Assembly: GCA_021778165.1 (NCBI GenBank)
Contig: JAJYCU010000030.1
Span: 1-7,181 of the forward strand
Length of the DNA stretch: 7,181 bases
Source of the DNA: a bacterium
GTDB lineage: Bacteria; Patescibacteria; Saccharimonadia; Saccharimonadales; UBA4665
Direction: 5' to 3'
Below the pieces are notes generated by a model. It saw only the letters and a program-made list of their open reading frames with translations. It ran no database searches and had not been told where the DNA came from. The translations under genes and the position numbers were made by a program. Shown piece by piece: positions 1-6,650 of the stretch. Each line of letters opens with the position of its first letter. The first letter of the stretch is position 1.

Positions 1-48
1 TCTCACTGGATTTTGAGTCCAGCGTGTCTACCATTCCACCACCGCGGC
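1..48 (-). tRNA. tRNA-Leu (anticodon CAA), 5' part, cut by the window edge
   Basis: Read on the minus strand, the sequence begins with acceptor strand GCCGCGG (48-42). It continues with a D-arm containing the class II leucine-type GGAATGGTAGAC segment. The anticodon arm has a 5-bp stem CTGGA/TCCAG (22-18 and 10-6) around the loop CTCAAAA (17-11). Loop positions 34-36 read CAA (plus-strand bases 15-13), which decodes the leucine codon TTG. The variable arm starts at base 5 and the rest, including the T-arm and 3' acceptor strand, lies outside the window. It is transcribed away from the sortase gene. No clear -35/-10 pair could be assigned to it in the 65-base gap (49-113). That gap is rich in TATAAT-like words on both strands. 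Confidence 0.94.
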
Positions 49-80
49 AAGGCTTATTATGTTACAACAGATGATTGTAC

Positions 81-96
81 TATAATTATATATACT
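81..96 (+). promoter_or_regulatory. candidate -10 region(s) for the sortase gene
   Basis: TATAAT (81-86) and TATACT (91-96) lie 27 and 17 bases before the ATG at 114. No convincing TTGACA-like -35 was found at 16-18 bp spacing. The same AT tract also reads TATAAT on the minus strand (90-85), so it could serve the tRNA instead. No Shine-Dalgarno sequence follows, so the ATG would be reached through a short leader. Confidence 0.35.
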
Positions 97-113
97 AAGC
101 TAGTCTTCCATAT

Positions 114-1391
114 ATGCAAAATAATTATAAAGAAAATAAATACGACCAGAATCAAGTTAAAGCTGTTGAGTTAATTCGACAAAAAGTCTCTAAAATTTAT
201 CAATCAAGTCCATCGGCAATTGAAGAAGAAAAAATTTCTGAAGCATTACCAAACAATAGCCCTCATCAAGAATTTATTAGAAATTTAACAAATTCTGGCG
301 AGAATATTGCTTCCATCCAAACTAAATGGCATGAATACTATTTATCATTACCTGATAAGGAAAAATTTGAGGTTTGGCAAGAATTCTATGAAAGCAGTAA
401 AACCAGAGTTAATCCAAAAACTAAGGAAACCTCAGTAAACAATCTATCTGACCAAAAAACAGAAATTTTATCTCAAAGGCAATCTAGTCTAGAAAAATTT
501 AGTAAACAAGTTAACAACCGAATAAATAACCAAAGGACCATTAAAGAAAATATAATTCAAAACGCAAACAGTACAAAAACTAGAAAATCTAAACTAGGCT
601 TCAAAAATCATCTAAAATCACTAATATTTGGTTTATCTTTTGGCGGTCTAACCATTTTCATATTCTTATTCAGTTTCTTTAACCAAATAATAATTACTCC
701 TTTTCTTCAGCCAAGTAATGTTAGTGCAGCAACACCTCTAATAATTACAAATTCAAATATAGCTCCATCTAATAATCCAGAGGTTATCATCCCTAAAATT
801 AATGTTCAAATACCAGTAAACTACACCGAAACTTCAAACTCTGAATCGGCTATAGAAAATGATTTACAAAATGGGGTAGTTCATTATCCTTCTACTGTCA
901 TGCCGGGCCAAATAGGGAATAGCGCTTATTTTGGACATTCATCGAATAATATCTTAAATCCCGGTAAATATAAGTTTGCATTCGTACTTTTGCATACCCT
1001 AGTAAATGGTGATACTTTTTATCTAACCTATAACGGCACTGTTTATGTTTATAAAGTCATTTCTCATCAAATCGTATCTCCTACGGATGTGTCTGTTCTT
1101 GGCCCAGTTGCTGGACAAACTTCAACTGCAACTCTCATAACTTGCGATCCGCCAGGGACTAGCATTAATAGATTAGTGGTTGTAGGGCAACAAATCAGCC
1201 CAAATCCAGTTAACAACACAGCACCAACTGTTAGCCAGGTTAGTTATCAAAACCCAACTACACTACCAGGAAATGGCCCAAGTCTATTTAATCGAGTATT
1301 CCAATCAACTACTAACCGTATTATTGGTATAGTTGCATCAATCATATTTCTACTTCTAACAATTAAATGGATTTATAGTTTTAAAAATTAA
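114..1391 (+). CDS. class E-like sortase with long cytoplasmic N-terminus
   Basis: This is a membrane-anchored cysteine transpeptidase. Sortases cleave a C-terminal sorting motif of a secreted protein and join the new end to a cell-surface amine. In order: a polar, Asn/Lys/Gln-rich cytoplasmic part (1-168), a membrane span (about 169-192), an outer sortase barrel (about 222-362), a Pro/Asn/Thr linker, and a second hydrophobic helix (about 402-420) ending YSFKN. The catalytic triad is readable: His275 in FGHSSN, Cys344 in TLITC, and Arg353 in NRLVV. TLITC followed by DPPGTSINR is typical of class E/D-type sortases; the exact class is inferred. A segment at about 64-92 (IQTKWHEYYLSLPDKEKF onward) looks folded and I could not assign it. 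At 425 residues the protein is about twice a minimal sortase because of the N-terminal part. The ATG at 114 is the only reasonable start and has no Shine-Dalgarno. The gene converges on the PEGA gene with a 9-base gap. No substrate gene is visible. Confidence 0.9.
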   Translation: MQNNYKENKYDQNQVKAVELIRQKVSKIYQSSPSAIEEEKISEALPNNSPHQEFIRNLTNSGENIASIQTKWHEYYLSLPDKEKFEVWQEFYESSKTRVNPKTKETSVNNLSDQKTEILSQRQSSLEKFSKQVNNRINNQRTIKENIIQNANSTKTRKSKLGFKNHLKSLIFGLSFGGLTIFIFLFSFFNQIIITPFLQPSNVSAATPLIITNSNIAPSNNPEVIIPKINVQIPVNYTETSNSESAIENDLQNGVVHYPSTVMPGQIGNSAYFGHSSNNILNPGKYKFAFVLLHTLVNGDTFYLTYNGTVYVYKVISHQIVSPTDVSVLGPVAGQTSTATLITCDPPGTSINRLVVVGQQISPNPVNNTAPTVSQVSYQNPTTLPGNGPSLFNRVFQSTTNRIIGIVASIIFLLLTIKWIYSFKN

Positions 1392-1400
1392 TTTAACAAA

Positions 1401-1429
1401 TTACTGAGCAACCAATGAAGTCTCAGTGA
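1401..1429 (-). terminator. weak candidate terminator at the end of the PEGA gene
   Basis: ACTGAG (1403-1408) and CTCAGT (1422-1427) form a 6-bp stem with a 13-base loop. Pairing can be extended by a wobble and an A-T pair. On the minus strand the hairpin is followed by a loosely T-rich stretch that includes five consecutive T (about 1387-1383). It overlaps the last codons of the minus-strand gene and the loop is large, so it is weak. On the plus strand no T-run follows, so it would not be expected to stop the sortase transcript. Confidence 0.25.
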
Positions 1430-2876
1430 AATAACTACTGCTTGAATTATTATTGTCCAAGATCGAAAAAATATCACTATAATTTTTATTAAAAAAACTT
1501 AATAGCGATGGATTAGACTTTGAAAGAACTCTAAGATTCGCACCATCATAATCAAAAACAATCAAATTACCATTTGACACATAAGTTAACCTATCACCGT
1601 CCATCCATACTGCATTTGTCTGAGGCTGGTCTAACTGACTTTTAATGCTGTAATTATAAGCATACCCACTTTGAAAATTATAGACAGCAAAATGATTCAT
1701 ATTCTCAGCCACAACAAACTGAGAACTGTCCGAAAAACTAATATAGCTAGGATTTTGAATCAATAAAACTTGTATCGGGCCTGGTGATAGAGTAGGGTTA
1801 TTGTTTAATTGACTTATAGGATCTTGGTAAATATAAATTTTATCACTATTACTATCTCCAATAACTACATATGGAATAGAGTTATAGCTAGTAAGATTCA
1901 ATAAATATCGACTTGCTGAATTTAATGATTTTATAATATAAACCTTCGATCCGACTTGCTCCTCAATTAATACTTTACCGGATTTAGAAGTGTCATTTGT
2001 TGCAAAAAGAATAATATTATTAGAATACGCTTTGAAAGCTAATATATTATATAATGTCATATTTATAACCTGAGGACTAGCTAAACTAACACTGCTCAAT
2101 TGTTGTGAGGTACTATTATATAAATAATAATAGTTGTATTGGTTATTTATCATAACTATTTTATCAAAGGATAAATTAGTAAAAGTCTTGGTTAAATTAA
2201 CACTCAATGCAGGATTCTGAATGTCTACTAGAATAAACTCTGTCTGACCGTCGTAAATATGTTCCAGGATTAAATGTTGGTTATCACTAGACCACTGGAT
2301 AACCTTCCAAGATTGAGATGTTTTTGCCGTACTAATTACAGAAGTAGGTATTGTATCAATTACTGGGTTATTTGTAGGATTATTTAAGTCATATAAAAAG
2401 AATTGATTAAACTGATTTGGGTTAGATACTAATAACCATCTTCTATCTAAACTTTGAGTATCTAATGTCGGTAAACTATCTATGCTCATCAAGTTAGTTG
2501 TAATTAATTTAGACGGAAAAAGAAAAGGGTAGTCAAAATGTTCAACAGTTCCACCATTAACAATAATAGACCTTTGCCAAGGGGTATATCCTGATCTAGC
2601 AATCTTAACATTGTATGTGCCGGCCGGGAGCAAAAAGCTAGTGTTAGTTTGTGAAGAAAATAGTTTATTATTTATATATATATTAGCTGGATTTGGTTGA
2701 CTGGAAAAAAATAATAAGCTGTTTTGTATAACGCTGCCATTCCCATTGACCCCAAAACCTTCGGTAACATAAAATAACACTAACGTAGTTAGAGCAATCA
2801 TTATGGTGATTAAAAAATAACCAATAAACAATAAACGCTTATCACGCCTGTTTTTTAAGGGATCTAAATAATCCAT
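1401..2876 (-). CDS. PEGA-domain membrane protein with beta-propeller-like outer domain
   Basis: This is a 491-residue single-pass envelope protein with no recognisable enzyme motif. It has a short basic N-terminus (KNRRDKR) and one membrane span (about 15-37). A PEGA domain follows at about 58-122, recognised from PANIYINNKLF, LPAGTYNVKIARSGYTPW and the following beta strand. PEGA domains are small surface beta-sandwiches named after the Pro-Glu-Gly-Ala pattern. From about 140 to 470 the chain shows repeating strand units like those of TolB/WD40-type propellers: WKVIQWSSDNQHLILEH (190-206), YISFSDSSQFVVAEN (378-392) and LIVFDYDGANLRVLS (438-452). The blade count could not be fixed by eye. 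The protein has no cysteine and is rich in Asn, Ser and Tyr. A role in binding surface polymers or proteins is inferred. The start at 2876 sits directly before the membrane segment and has no good Shine-Dalgarno. A GATAAT (2902-2897) lies 20 bases upstream. Confidence 0.82.
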   Translation of the reverse strand: MDYLDPLKNRRDKRLLFIGYFLITIMIALTTLVLFYVTEGFGVNGNGSVIQNSLLFFSSQPNPANIYINNKLFSSQTNTSFLLPAGTYNVKIARSGYTPWQRSIIVNGGTVEHFDYPFLFPSKLITTNLMSIDSLPTLDTQSLDRRWLLVSNPNQFNQFFLYDLNNPTNNPVIDTIPTSVISTAKTSQSWKVIQWSSDNQHLILEHIYDGQTEFILVDIQNPALSVNLTKTFTNLSFDKIVMINNQYNYYYLYNSTSQQLSSVSLASPQVINMTLYNILAFKAYSNNIILFATNDTSKSGKVLIEEQVGSKVYIIKSLNSASRYLLNLTSYNSIPYVVIGDSNSDKIYIYQDPISQLNNNPTLSPGPIQVLLIQNPSYISFSDSSQFVVAENMNHFAVYNFQSGYAYNYSIKSQLDQPQTNAVWMDGDRLTYVSNGNLIVFDYDGANLRVLSKSNPSLLSFFNKNYSDIFSILDNNNSSSSYFTETSLVAQ

Positions 2877-2905
2877 ATAACTATCTTTTTATTGCCATTA
2901 TCATT

Positions 2906-2921
2906 TATAATATATATTATA
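2906..2921. promoter_or_regulatory. perfect 16-bp AT palindrome in a divergent promoter region
   Basis: TATAATATATATTATA is its own reverse complement. It lies in the 85-base gap between the divergent PEGA (minus) and DUF4367-like (plus) genes. It carries a consensus -10 word TATAAT on each strand (2906-2911 plus; 2921-2916 minus), 50 and 39 bases from the respective ATGs. Other -10-like words sit closer to each gene: GATAAT at 2902-2897 for the minus gene and TAAAAT at 2935-2940 for the plus gene. No matching -35 was found on either side. It may be overlapping back-to-back promoters, an operator, or a chance AT palindrome. Confidence 0.4.
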
Positions 2922-2961
2922 GAGTAAATTAATCTAAAATATATAGCTTAGGCTTAATCCT

Positions 2962-3864
2962 ATGAAAAATCAAAATCAAACAAGTCAAAAATATCATGAC
3001 CTTCAAAATCATCACAGCAGAACACTTCGCCGTGATCTTTTATCTAAACCAGGTTTAAAAAAGAATCATTCGACTTTAGATATAAAACCAAGTTTAAACC
3101 AAATAAAAAACTCTGGATCAATAATTTCTAATAATCCTCATGTTACTTTAATCGATAAAAATAAACTGGATAAAGCTTTAGGCGTAAATAAATCAGAATC
3201 AATTCGTAAGTTTAACTTTAAACCTATTATTAAGCATACTCCCAAAGAGCCAACAGCTAAAAAGGGCTATATCTATGATAATTTTTCTCATTTAGATAGC
3301 GTAGAATTATTGGATAATGGAAAGAGTATTTTTGAAAAAGCTGTTGAAAAAGCAAATTATTATCAATCAATTCCTAATAAAATATCCGAAGATAGAAAAT
3401 CATACTCTGGTTTTAAGGCTAAATTTCTAATTACATCAGCTAGTTTAGTTATAATTTTCTTGGGATACCTGACTTACATAAATATACCGAACTATGACTC
3501 TGGAATTATTAGTAAAACAACTGGATTTATTGCAAAAATACCTAGCTATAATCCACCTGGTTTTTATTTAAACAAACAAATTAATAAGTTAGGGTATTTG
3601 TCGGTTAGTTATATAAGTAATACCGATTCGAGACAATACTCTTTAAATGAGACACCAACCACCATGAACAATCAGGAACTAAAAAATAATTTCGTAATAC
3701 CTAACTACTCAAACTACCTTAACTTAAAATTTAAAAACCAAGAAATTTTTATTAAAATAGATAAATCAGAAGCTACCTGGGTAAAAAATAACACCTGGTA
3801 TAAATTAGTCAATAACTCCGCTTTATCTCTAAATCAAATTGTCCAGTTAGCAACATCAAATTAA
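2962..3864 (+). CDS. single-pass membrane protein, possible DUF4367-like outer domain
   Basis: I do not recognise this 300-residue protein as a named gene. The first 150 residues are cytoplasmic, basic, polar and low in predicted structure. One membrane span follows at about 155-174. The outer part (175-300) begins with a PSYNPPGFYLN turn. It ends in strands and a helix reading IFIKIDKSEATWVKNNTW (262-279), YKLVNNSALSL and NQIVQLATSN. That ending resembles the DUF4367 layout, in which a Trp strand and a Tyr-x-Leu strand are followed by a final helix of the kind LSxEELIxIA. In that family the domain often sits outside the membrane, sometimes in anti-sigma-like proteins. The match is by eye and no function is claimed. 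There is no cysteine. Upstream of the ATG only a weak TAGG (2949-2952) at 9 bases could act as a Shine-Dalgarno. It probably heads the run that includes gltX, 45 bases downstream. Confidence 0.78.
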   Translation: MKNQNQTSQKYHDLQNHHSRTLRRDLLSKPGLKKNHSTLDIKPSLNQIKNSGSIISNNPHVTLIDKNKLDKALGVNKSESIRKFNFKPIIKHTPKEPTAKKGYIYDNFSHLDSVELLDNGKSIFEKAVEKANYYQSIPNKISEDRKSYSGFKAKFLITSASLVIIFLGYLTYINIPNYDSGIISKTTGFIAKIPSYNPPGFYLNKQINKLGYLSVSYISNTDSRQYSLNETPTTMNNQELKNNFVIPNYSNYLNLKFKNQEIFIKIDKSEATWVKNNTWYKLVNNSALSLNQIVQLATSN

Positions 3865-3892
3865 ATAATTTAGAAAGCCAACTGTATTAGTC

Positions 3893-3898
3893 TATAAT
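3893..3898 (+). promoter_or_regulatory. consensus -10 box of gltX, near-leaderless
   Basis: TATAAT lies 11 bases before the gltX ATG at 3910. A start of transcription about 7 bases beyond the hexamer would leave a leader of only about 5 bases, too short for a ribosome-binding site, and none is present. A poor -35 candidate TTAGAA (3870-3875, 3 of 6 matches) sits at 17 bp spacing. This suggests gltX has its own promoter within the gene run. Confidence 0.5.
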
Positions 3899-3909
3899 TA
3901 ATCTTAACT

Positions 3910-5340
3910 ATGGACAATATAAGGACGAGATTTGCTCCCAGCCCAACTGGATTCATGCATTTGGGCTCTGTTAGAACTGCATTATTTGCTTGGTTAATTG
4001 CTAAGCAGAATAATGGTAAGTTTATCCTTAGGATAGAGGATACAGATAGAAATAGGCTAGTAGAGGGTTCGGTTGAACATATAATATTAACCCTGAAGAC
4101 TCTCGGAATAAATTTTGATGAAGGTCCTGGTATTGAGACAAAATATGGACCATATTTTCAAAGCGAAAGACTTGATATTTACCATAAATTCGCAAAACAA
4201 CTTGTTTCTAAAAATCGAGCTTACAGCGATCCTTATGATCAGGATGAGTTAAATAAATTCAAAGAAATTACAAAGAATAATAAGCAGCCTTTCTTGTTTA
4301 GAAACTTTAGACCAAAATCATTCTCCGATTGGTCAATTGGTACTCCATTAAGATTTTTATCTAATCCAAAACCGTATACTTGGCACGATGAAGTGATGGG
4401 GAAGTTATCGGCTGGCGCTGAAGCGGTAGATGATTTTATCTTGATTAAATCAGATGGTTTCCCAACTTATAATTTTGCCCACATTGTTGATGATTTTTTA
4501 ATGGAAATTTCTCATGTAATTAGGTCTCAGGAATTCATTGCATCTACTCCTAACTATCTTAATCTCTATGAAGCTTTAGAAATTAAACACCCAATCTTAG
4601 CAACACTACCTCCTGTAATGTCTGAAGGAGGTACTAAAAAATTAAGTAAGAGAGATGGCGCTAAGGATGTTTTAAATTATATTGACGAAGGATACTTAGC
4701 TGAATCTATTATAAATATTCTTGCTTCACTCGGTTTTAATGATGGTACGACAAAAGAATTATTTAGCGTAGATGAACTTATAAAAACGTTTGACTTAAAA
4801 CGAGTTCAAAGAAGTGGCGCTGTCTTTGACGAAAAAAGACTCCAATGGATGAATGGTCATTATATTAGACAAATTAACTCGGAAGATTTACTGGTTAAAT
4901 TCGATAAATTCTGGCCTGAAGAAGCCAATAAATTCGATAATACTTATAAAATTAAAATATTATCTGCACTCAAAGATAGATTGAAATTTGGTCAAGAATT
5001 AACTGAGTTAAGTATTTTCTTTTTCAAAGAATTACCAGTTGATTTAAATTTAATCTCCGAACATAAACAACTTTCAAAATATTCAAATGTTTCTATGGTT
5101 ACATTATTGACTAAGACTAAGGCTGCTTTAGAAAAAAATGATTTTACTTTAGATAATCTACAAAATGATTTAAATCAATTACTAATTGATAATAGTGAAA
5201 AACCTGTCACATTGTTTAGCCTAATTAGAATAGCACTGACTGAAACTAAATCTAGCCCCGGTCTAGCTGAAACTTTATATATACTTAGTAAAGAAGAGTC
5301 CCTTAAAAGAATCGATAGTTTAATCCAAGCACTAGCGTAA
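3910..5340 (+). CDS. gltX: glutamate--tRNA ligase (GluRS)
   Basis: This class I aminoacyl-tRNA synthetase charges tRNA-Glu with glutamate using ATP in the cytoplasm. It may also charge tRNA-Gln if it is the non-discriminating kind paired with GatCAB. The Rossmann catalytic core opens with RFAPSPTGFMHLGSVRTAL, where HLGS (17-20) is the HIGH motif, followed by RIEDTDR (41-47). The KMSKS loop is KLSKRDGA (244-251). The insert region has GTPLRF, SAGAEAVDDFILIKSDGFP and the NFAHIVDD strand. The helical anticodon-binding half runs from about 300 to 476. Length is normal for the family (about 465-500). The zinc-type Cys motif after the AY (104-105) of the insertion is absent (AYSDPYDQDEL), and the protein has no cysteine at all. 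The usual RGED/RGEE near 205 reads RSQE (205-208). The start is fixed by the conserved N-terminus. The stop is 26 bases before the DUF3048 gene. Confidence 0.98.
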   Translation: MDNIRTRFAPSPTGFMHLGSVRTALFAWLIAKQNNGKFILRIEDTDRNRLVEGSVEHIILTLKTLGINFDEGPGIETKYGPYFQSERLDIYHKFAKQLVSKNRAYSDPYDQDELNKFKEITKNNKQPFLFRNFRPKSFSDWSIGTPLRFLSNPKPYTWHDEVMGKLSAGAEAVDDFILIKSDGFPTYNFAHIVDDFLMEISHVIRSQEFIASTPNYLNLYEALEIKHPILATLPPVMSEGGTKKLSKRDGAKDVLNYIDEGYLAESIINILASLGFNDGTTKELFSVDELIKTFDLKRVQRSGAVFDEKRLQWMNGHYIRQINSEDLLVKFDKFWPEEANKFDNTYKIKILSALKDRLKFGQELTELSIFFFKELPVDLNLISEHKQLSKYSNVSMVTLLTKTKAALEKNDFTLDNLQNDLNQLLIDNSEKPVTLFSLIRIALTETKSSPGLAETLYILSKEESLKRIDSLIQALA

Positions 5341-5351
5341 AAAAATAAAAT

Positions 5352-5360
5352 TGTTATACT
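5352..5360 (+). promoter_or_regulatory. extended -10 promoter of the DUF3048 gene, leaderless
   Basis: TGTTATACT (5352-5360) is a TGn extended -10 element with hexamer TATACT (5355-5360). It is followed by exactly 6 bases (TAATTT) and then the ATG at 5367. Transcription starting about 7 bases after the hexamer would begin at the A of the ATG, giving a leaderless mRNA. No -35 match exists 17 bp upstream, which fits the extended -10 class. This also supports the ATG at 5367 over the in-frame Met67 codon at 5565. Confidence 0.6.
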
Positions 5361-5366
5361 TAATTT

Positions 5367-6641
5367 ATGGATGAAAAGTCTTCTCGATATGATAAATATA
5401 CTAGTCCAAAATTTCACCAAGCACATAAAGAATTAAACGATTTTGTTTCACCAGAAGAAATAGCAAAAAATGAAGAATCTGAAAATATACCAATTGTTAC
5501 TCCTACTACTGGAAAAATTATTCCAACTGTTCAACAAGAACCAAACAATAATTCATCGAAAAATATGAAAAAAAGCAAAAAACTTATTAGACAATTCAAA
5601 AAACATCCTAAATTATTTAGTCTTATTTTAATTTTACTAATTATAATTCTTGCAGGTACTTATTATCTTCTTGTATTCAAAAAAAATCCTGTAAAGCCAC
5701 CAAAACGCATTGTAAAATCTAATGTTCAGACACCTCTAAAAGTTGTCTCAAATTTAGTACCATCAAATCTAACCGGACTACTAGTTAACCCTAGTTTTAA
5801 TAATCTTCCAGTCACTGGAGTTATGATTGAAAACAGTGATTTTGCTCGACCTCAATCCGGACTAGGCTCTGCTGGTGTTGTCTTTGAAGCTTTAGCAGAA
5901 GGTGGTATTAGCCGTTTTCTAGCTTTATTTCAAGATACTCAGCCTTCCTCAATTGGTCCAATTAGAAGTGCAAGACCATACTATGTTTCATGGGATTTAG
6001 GTTTCGATGCGCCGTACTCTCACGTTGGCGGAAGCCCTGAAGCACTTACCGACATAACAAATTGGGGTGTTAAAGATTTAAACCAATTCTATAACGGTAG
6101 CTATTACCAAAGAATAACCTCCAGAGCCGCTCCACATAATGTATATACTAGCGTAGCAACACTAAATAAATTAGAAGCCAGTGATGGATTCGGTAAATCT
6201 AATTTTACTTCTTGGCCTAGAAAAGCGGATAGCCCACTAAAAATACCTACTGCCAAAACTATCAATTTAACGCTTTCATCTTCAGACTACAATGTTAATT
6301 ATATATATAATCCAACCGCTAATGATTATCTTAGAAGTGAAGGTGGATCTCCACAAATAGATGCCAATACTAATAGCCAGATTGCGCCTAAAGTAGTTAT
6401 AGCAATTGTCGTACCTTATGCATTGGAATCAGATGGATATCATTTAGTTTATCAGACAATCGGAACAGGAGCTGCCTATATTTTTCAAGATGGAGGAGTA
6501 ACAATAGGCCAATGGTCTAAGGCAAATAATAATTCACAAATACTCTTTACCGATAACTCAGGAAAAGAAATTAAGTTAAATTCCGGTCAAACCTGGGTTA
6601 CTGCAGTTGGAGACAGCAACTCAATATCATACAGCCCCTAA
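5367..6641 (+). CDS. DUF3048 (YerB-like) membrane-anchored protein
   Basis: This is a 424-residue envelope protein. An acidic then basic cytoplasmic tail (1-80), with a KKSKK cluster just before it ends, leads to one membrane span (about 82-103) and a KNPVKPPKR stem. The DUF3048 N-terminal domain covers about 140-285. Its marks are GVMIENSDFARPQSGLGSAG (151-170), VVFEALAEGGISRFLALFQ, IGPIRSARPYYV (196-207), the SHVGGSPEAL motif (218-227) and RAAPHNVYTS (253-262). The C-terminal domain (about 300-420) ends with the family-typical LNSGQTWV strand. The family includes Bacillus YerB, a lipoprotein of unknown function; here the lipobox Cys is replaced by a transmembrane anchor. There is no cysteine. 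The biochemical role is not known and I do not assign one. It is 26 bases after gltX and 9 bases before the PAS protein, probably co-transcribed with the latter. Confidence 0.92.
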   Translation: MDEKSSRYDKYTSPKFHQAHKELNDFVSPEEIAKNEESENIPIVTPTTGKIIPTVQQEPNNNSSKNMKKSKKLIRQFKKHPKLFSLILILLIIILAGTYYLLVFKKNPVKPPKRIVKSNVQTPLKVVSNLVPSNLTGLLVNPSFNNLPVTGVMIENSDFARPQSGLGSAGVVFEALAEGGISRFLALFQDTQPSSIGPIRSARPYYVSWDLGFDAPYSHVGGSPEALTDITNWGVKDLNQFYNGSYYQRITSRAAPHNVYTSVATLNKLEASDGFGKSNFTSWPRKADSPLKIPTAKTINLTLSSSDYNVNYIYNPTANDYLRSEGGSPQIDANTNSQIAPKVVIAIVVPYALESDGYHLVYQTIGTGAAYIFQDGGVTIGQWSKANNNSQILFTDNSGKEIKLNSGQTWVTAVGDSNSISYSP

Positions 6642-6650
6642 ATTATAATT

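Noticed and set aside
2892..2911. TTGCCA (2892-2897) with TATAAT (2906-2911) as a -35/-10 pair for the gene at 2962
   Set aside because: The spacing is 8 bp, far short of the 16-18 bp needed.
5175..5426. Open frame of 83 codons on the minus strand
   Set aside because: It lies almost wholly antisense to the 3' end of gltX and the start of the DUF3048 gene. It has no recognisable domain, and its hydrophobic, Ser/Leu/Ile-rich product is what the reverse of AT-rich coding DNA gives.
5565..5567. Alternative start of the DUF3048 protein at Met67
   Set aside because: It would keep the membrane span but discard a tail supported by the well-placed extended -10 element 6 bases before the ATG at 5367.
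5805..5819. LPVTG (residues 147-151 of the DUF3048 protein), an exact LPXTG-type sortase motif next to a sortase gene
   Set aside because: It is internal, at the start of the conserved DUF3048 domain, where relatives have a similar beta strand. It is not followed by a C-terminal hydrophobic helix and basic tail, so it is not a sorting signal.
6644..6649. TATAAT directly before the PAS protein gene as a promoter
   Set aside because: It is one base from the ATG, so transcription would begin inside the coding sequence. It is more likely AT-rich spacer sequence.
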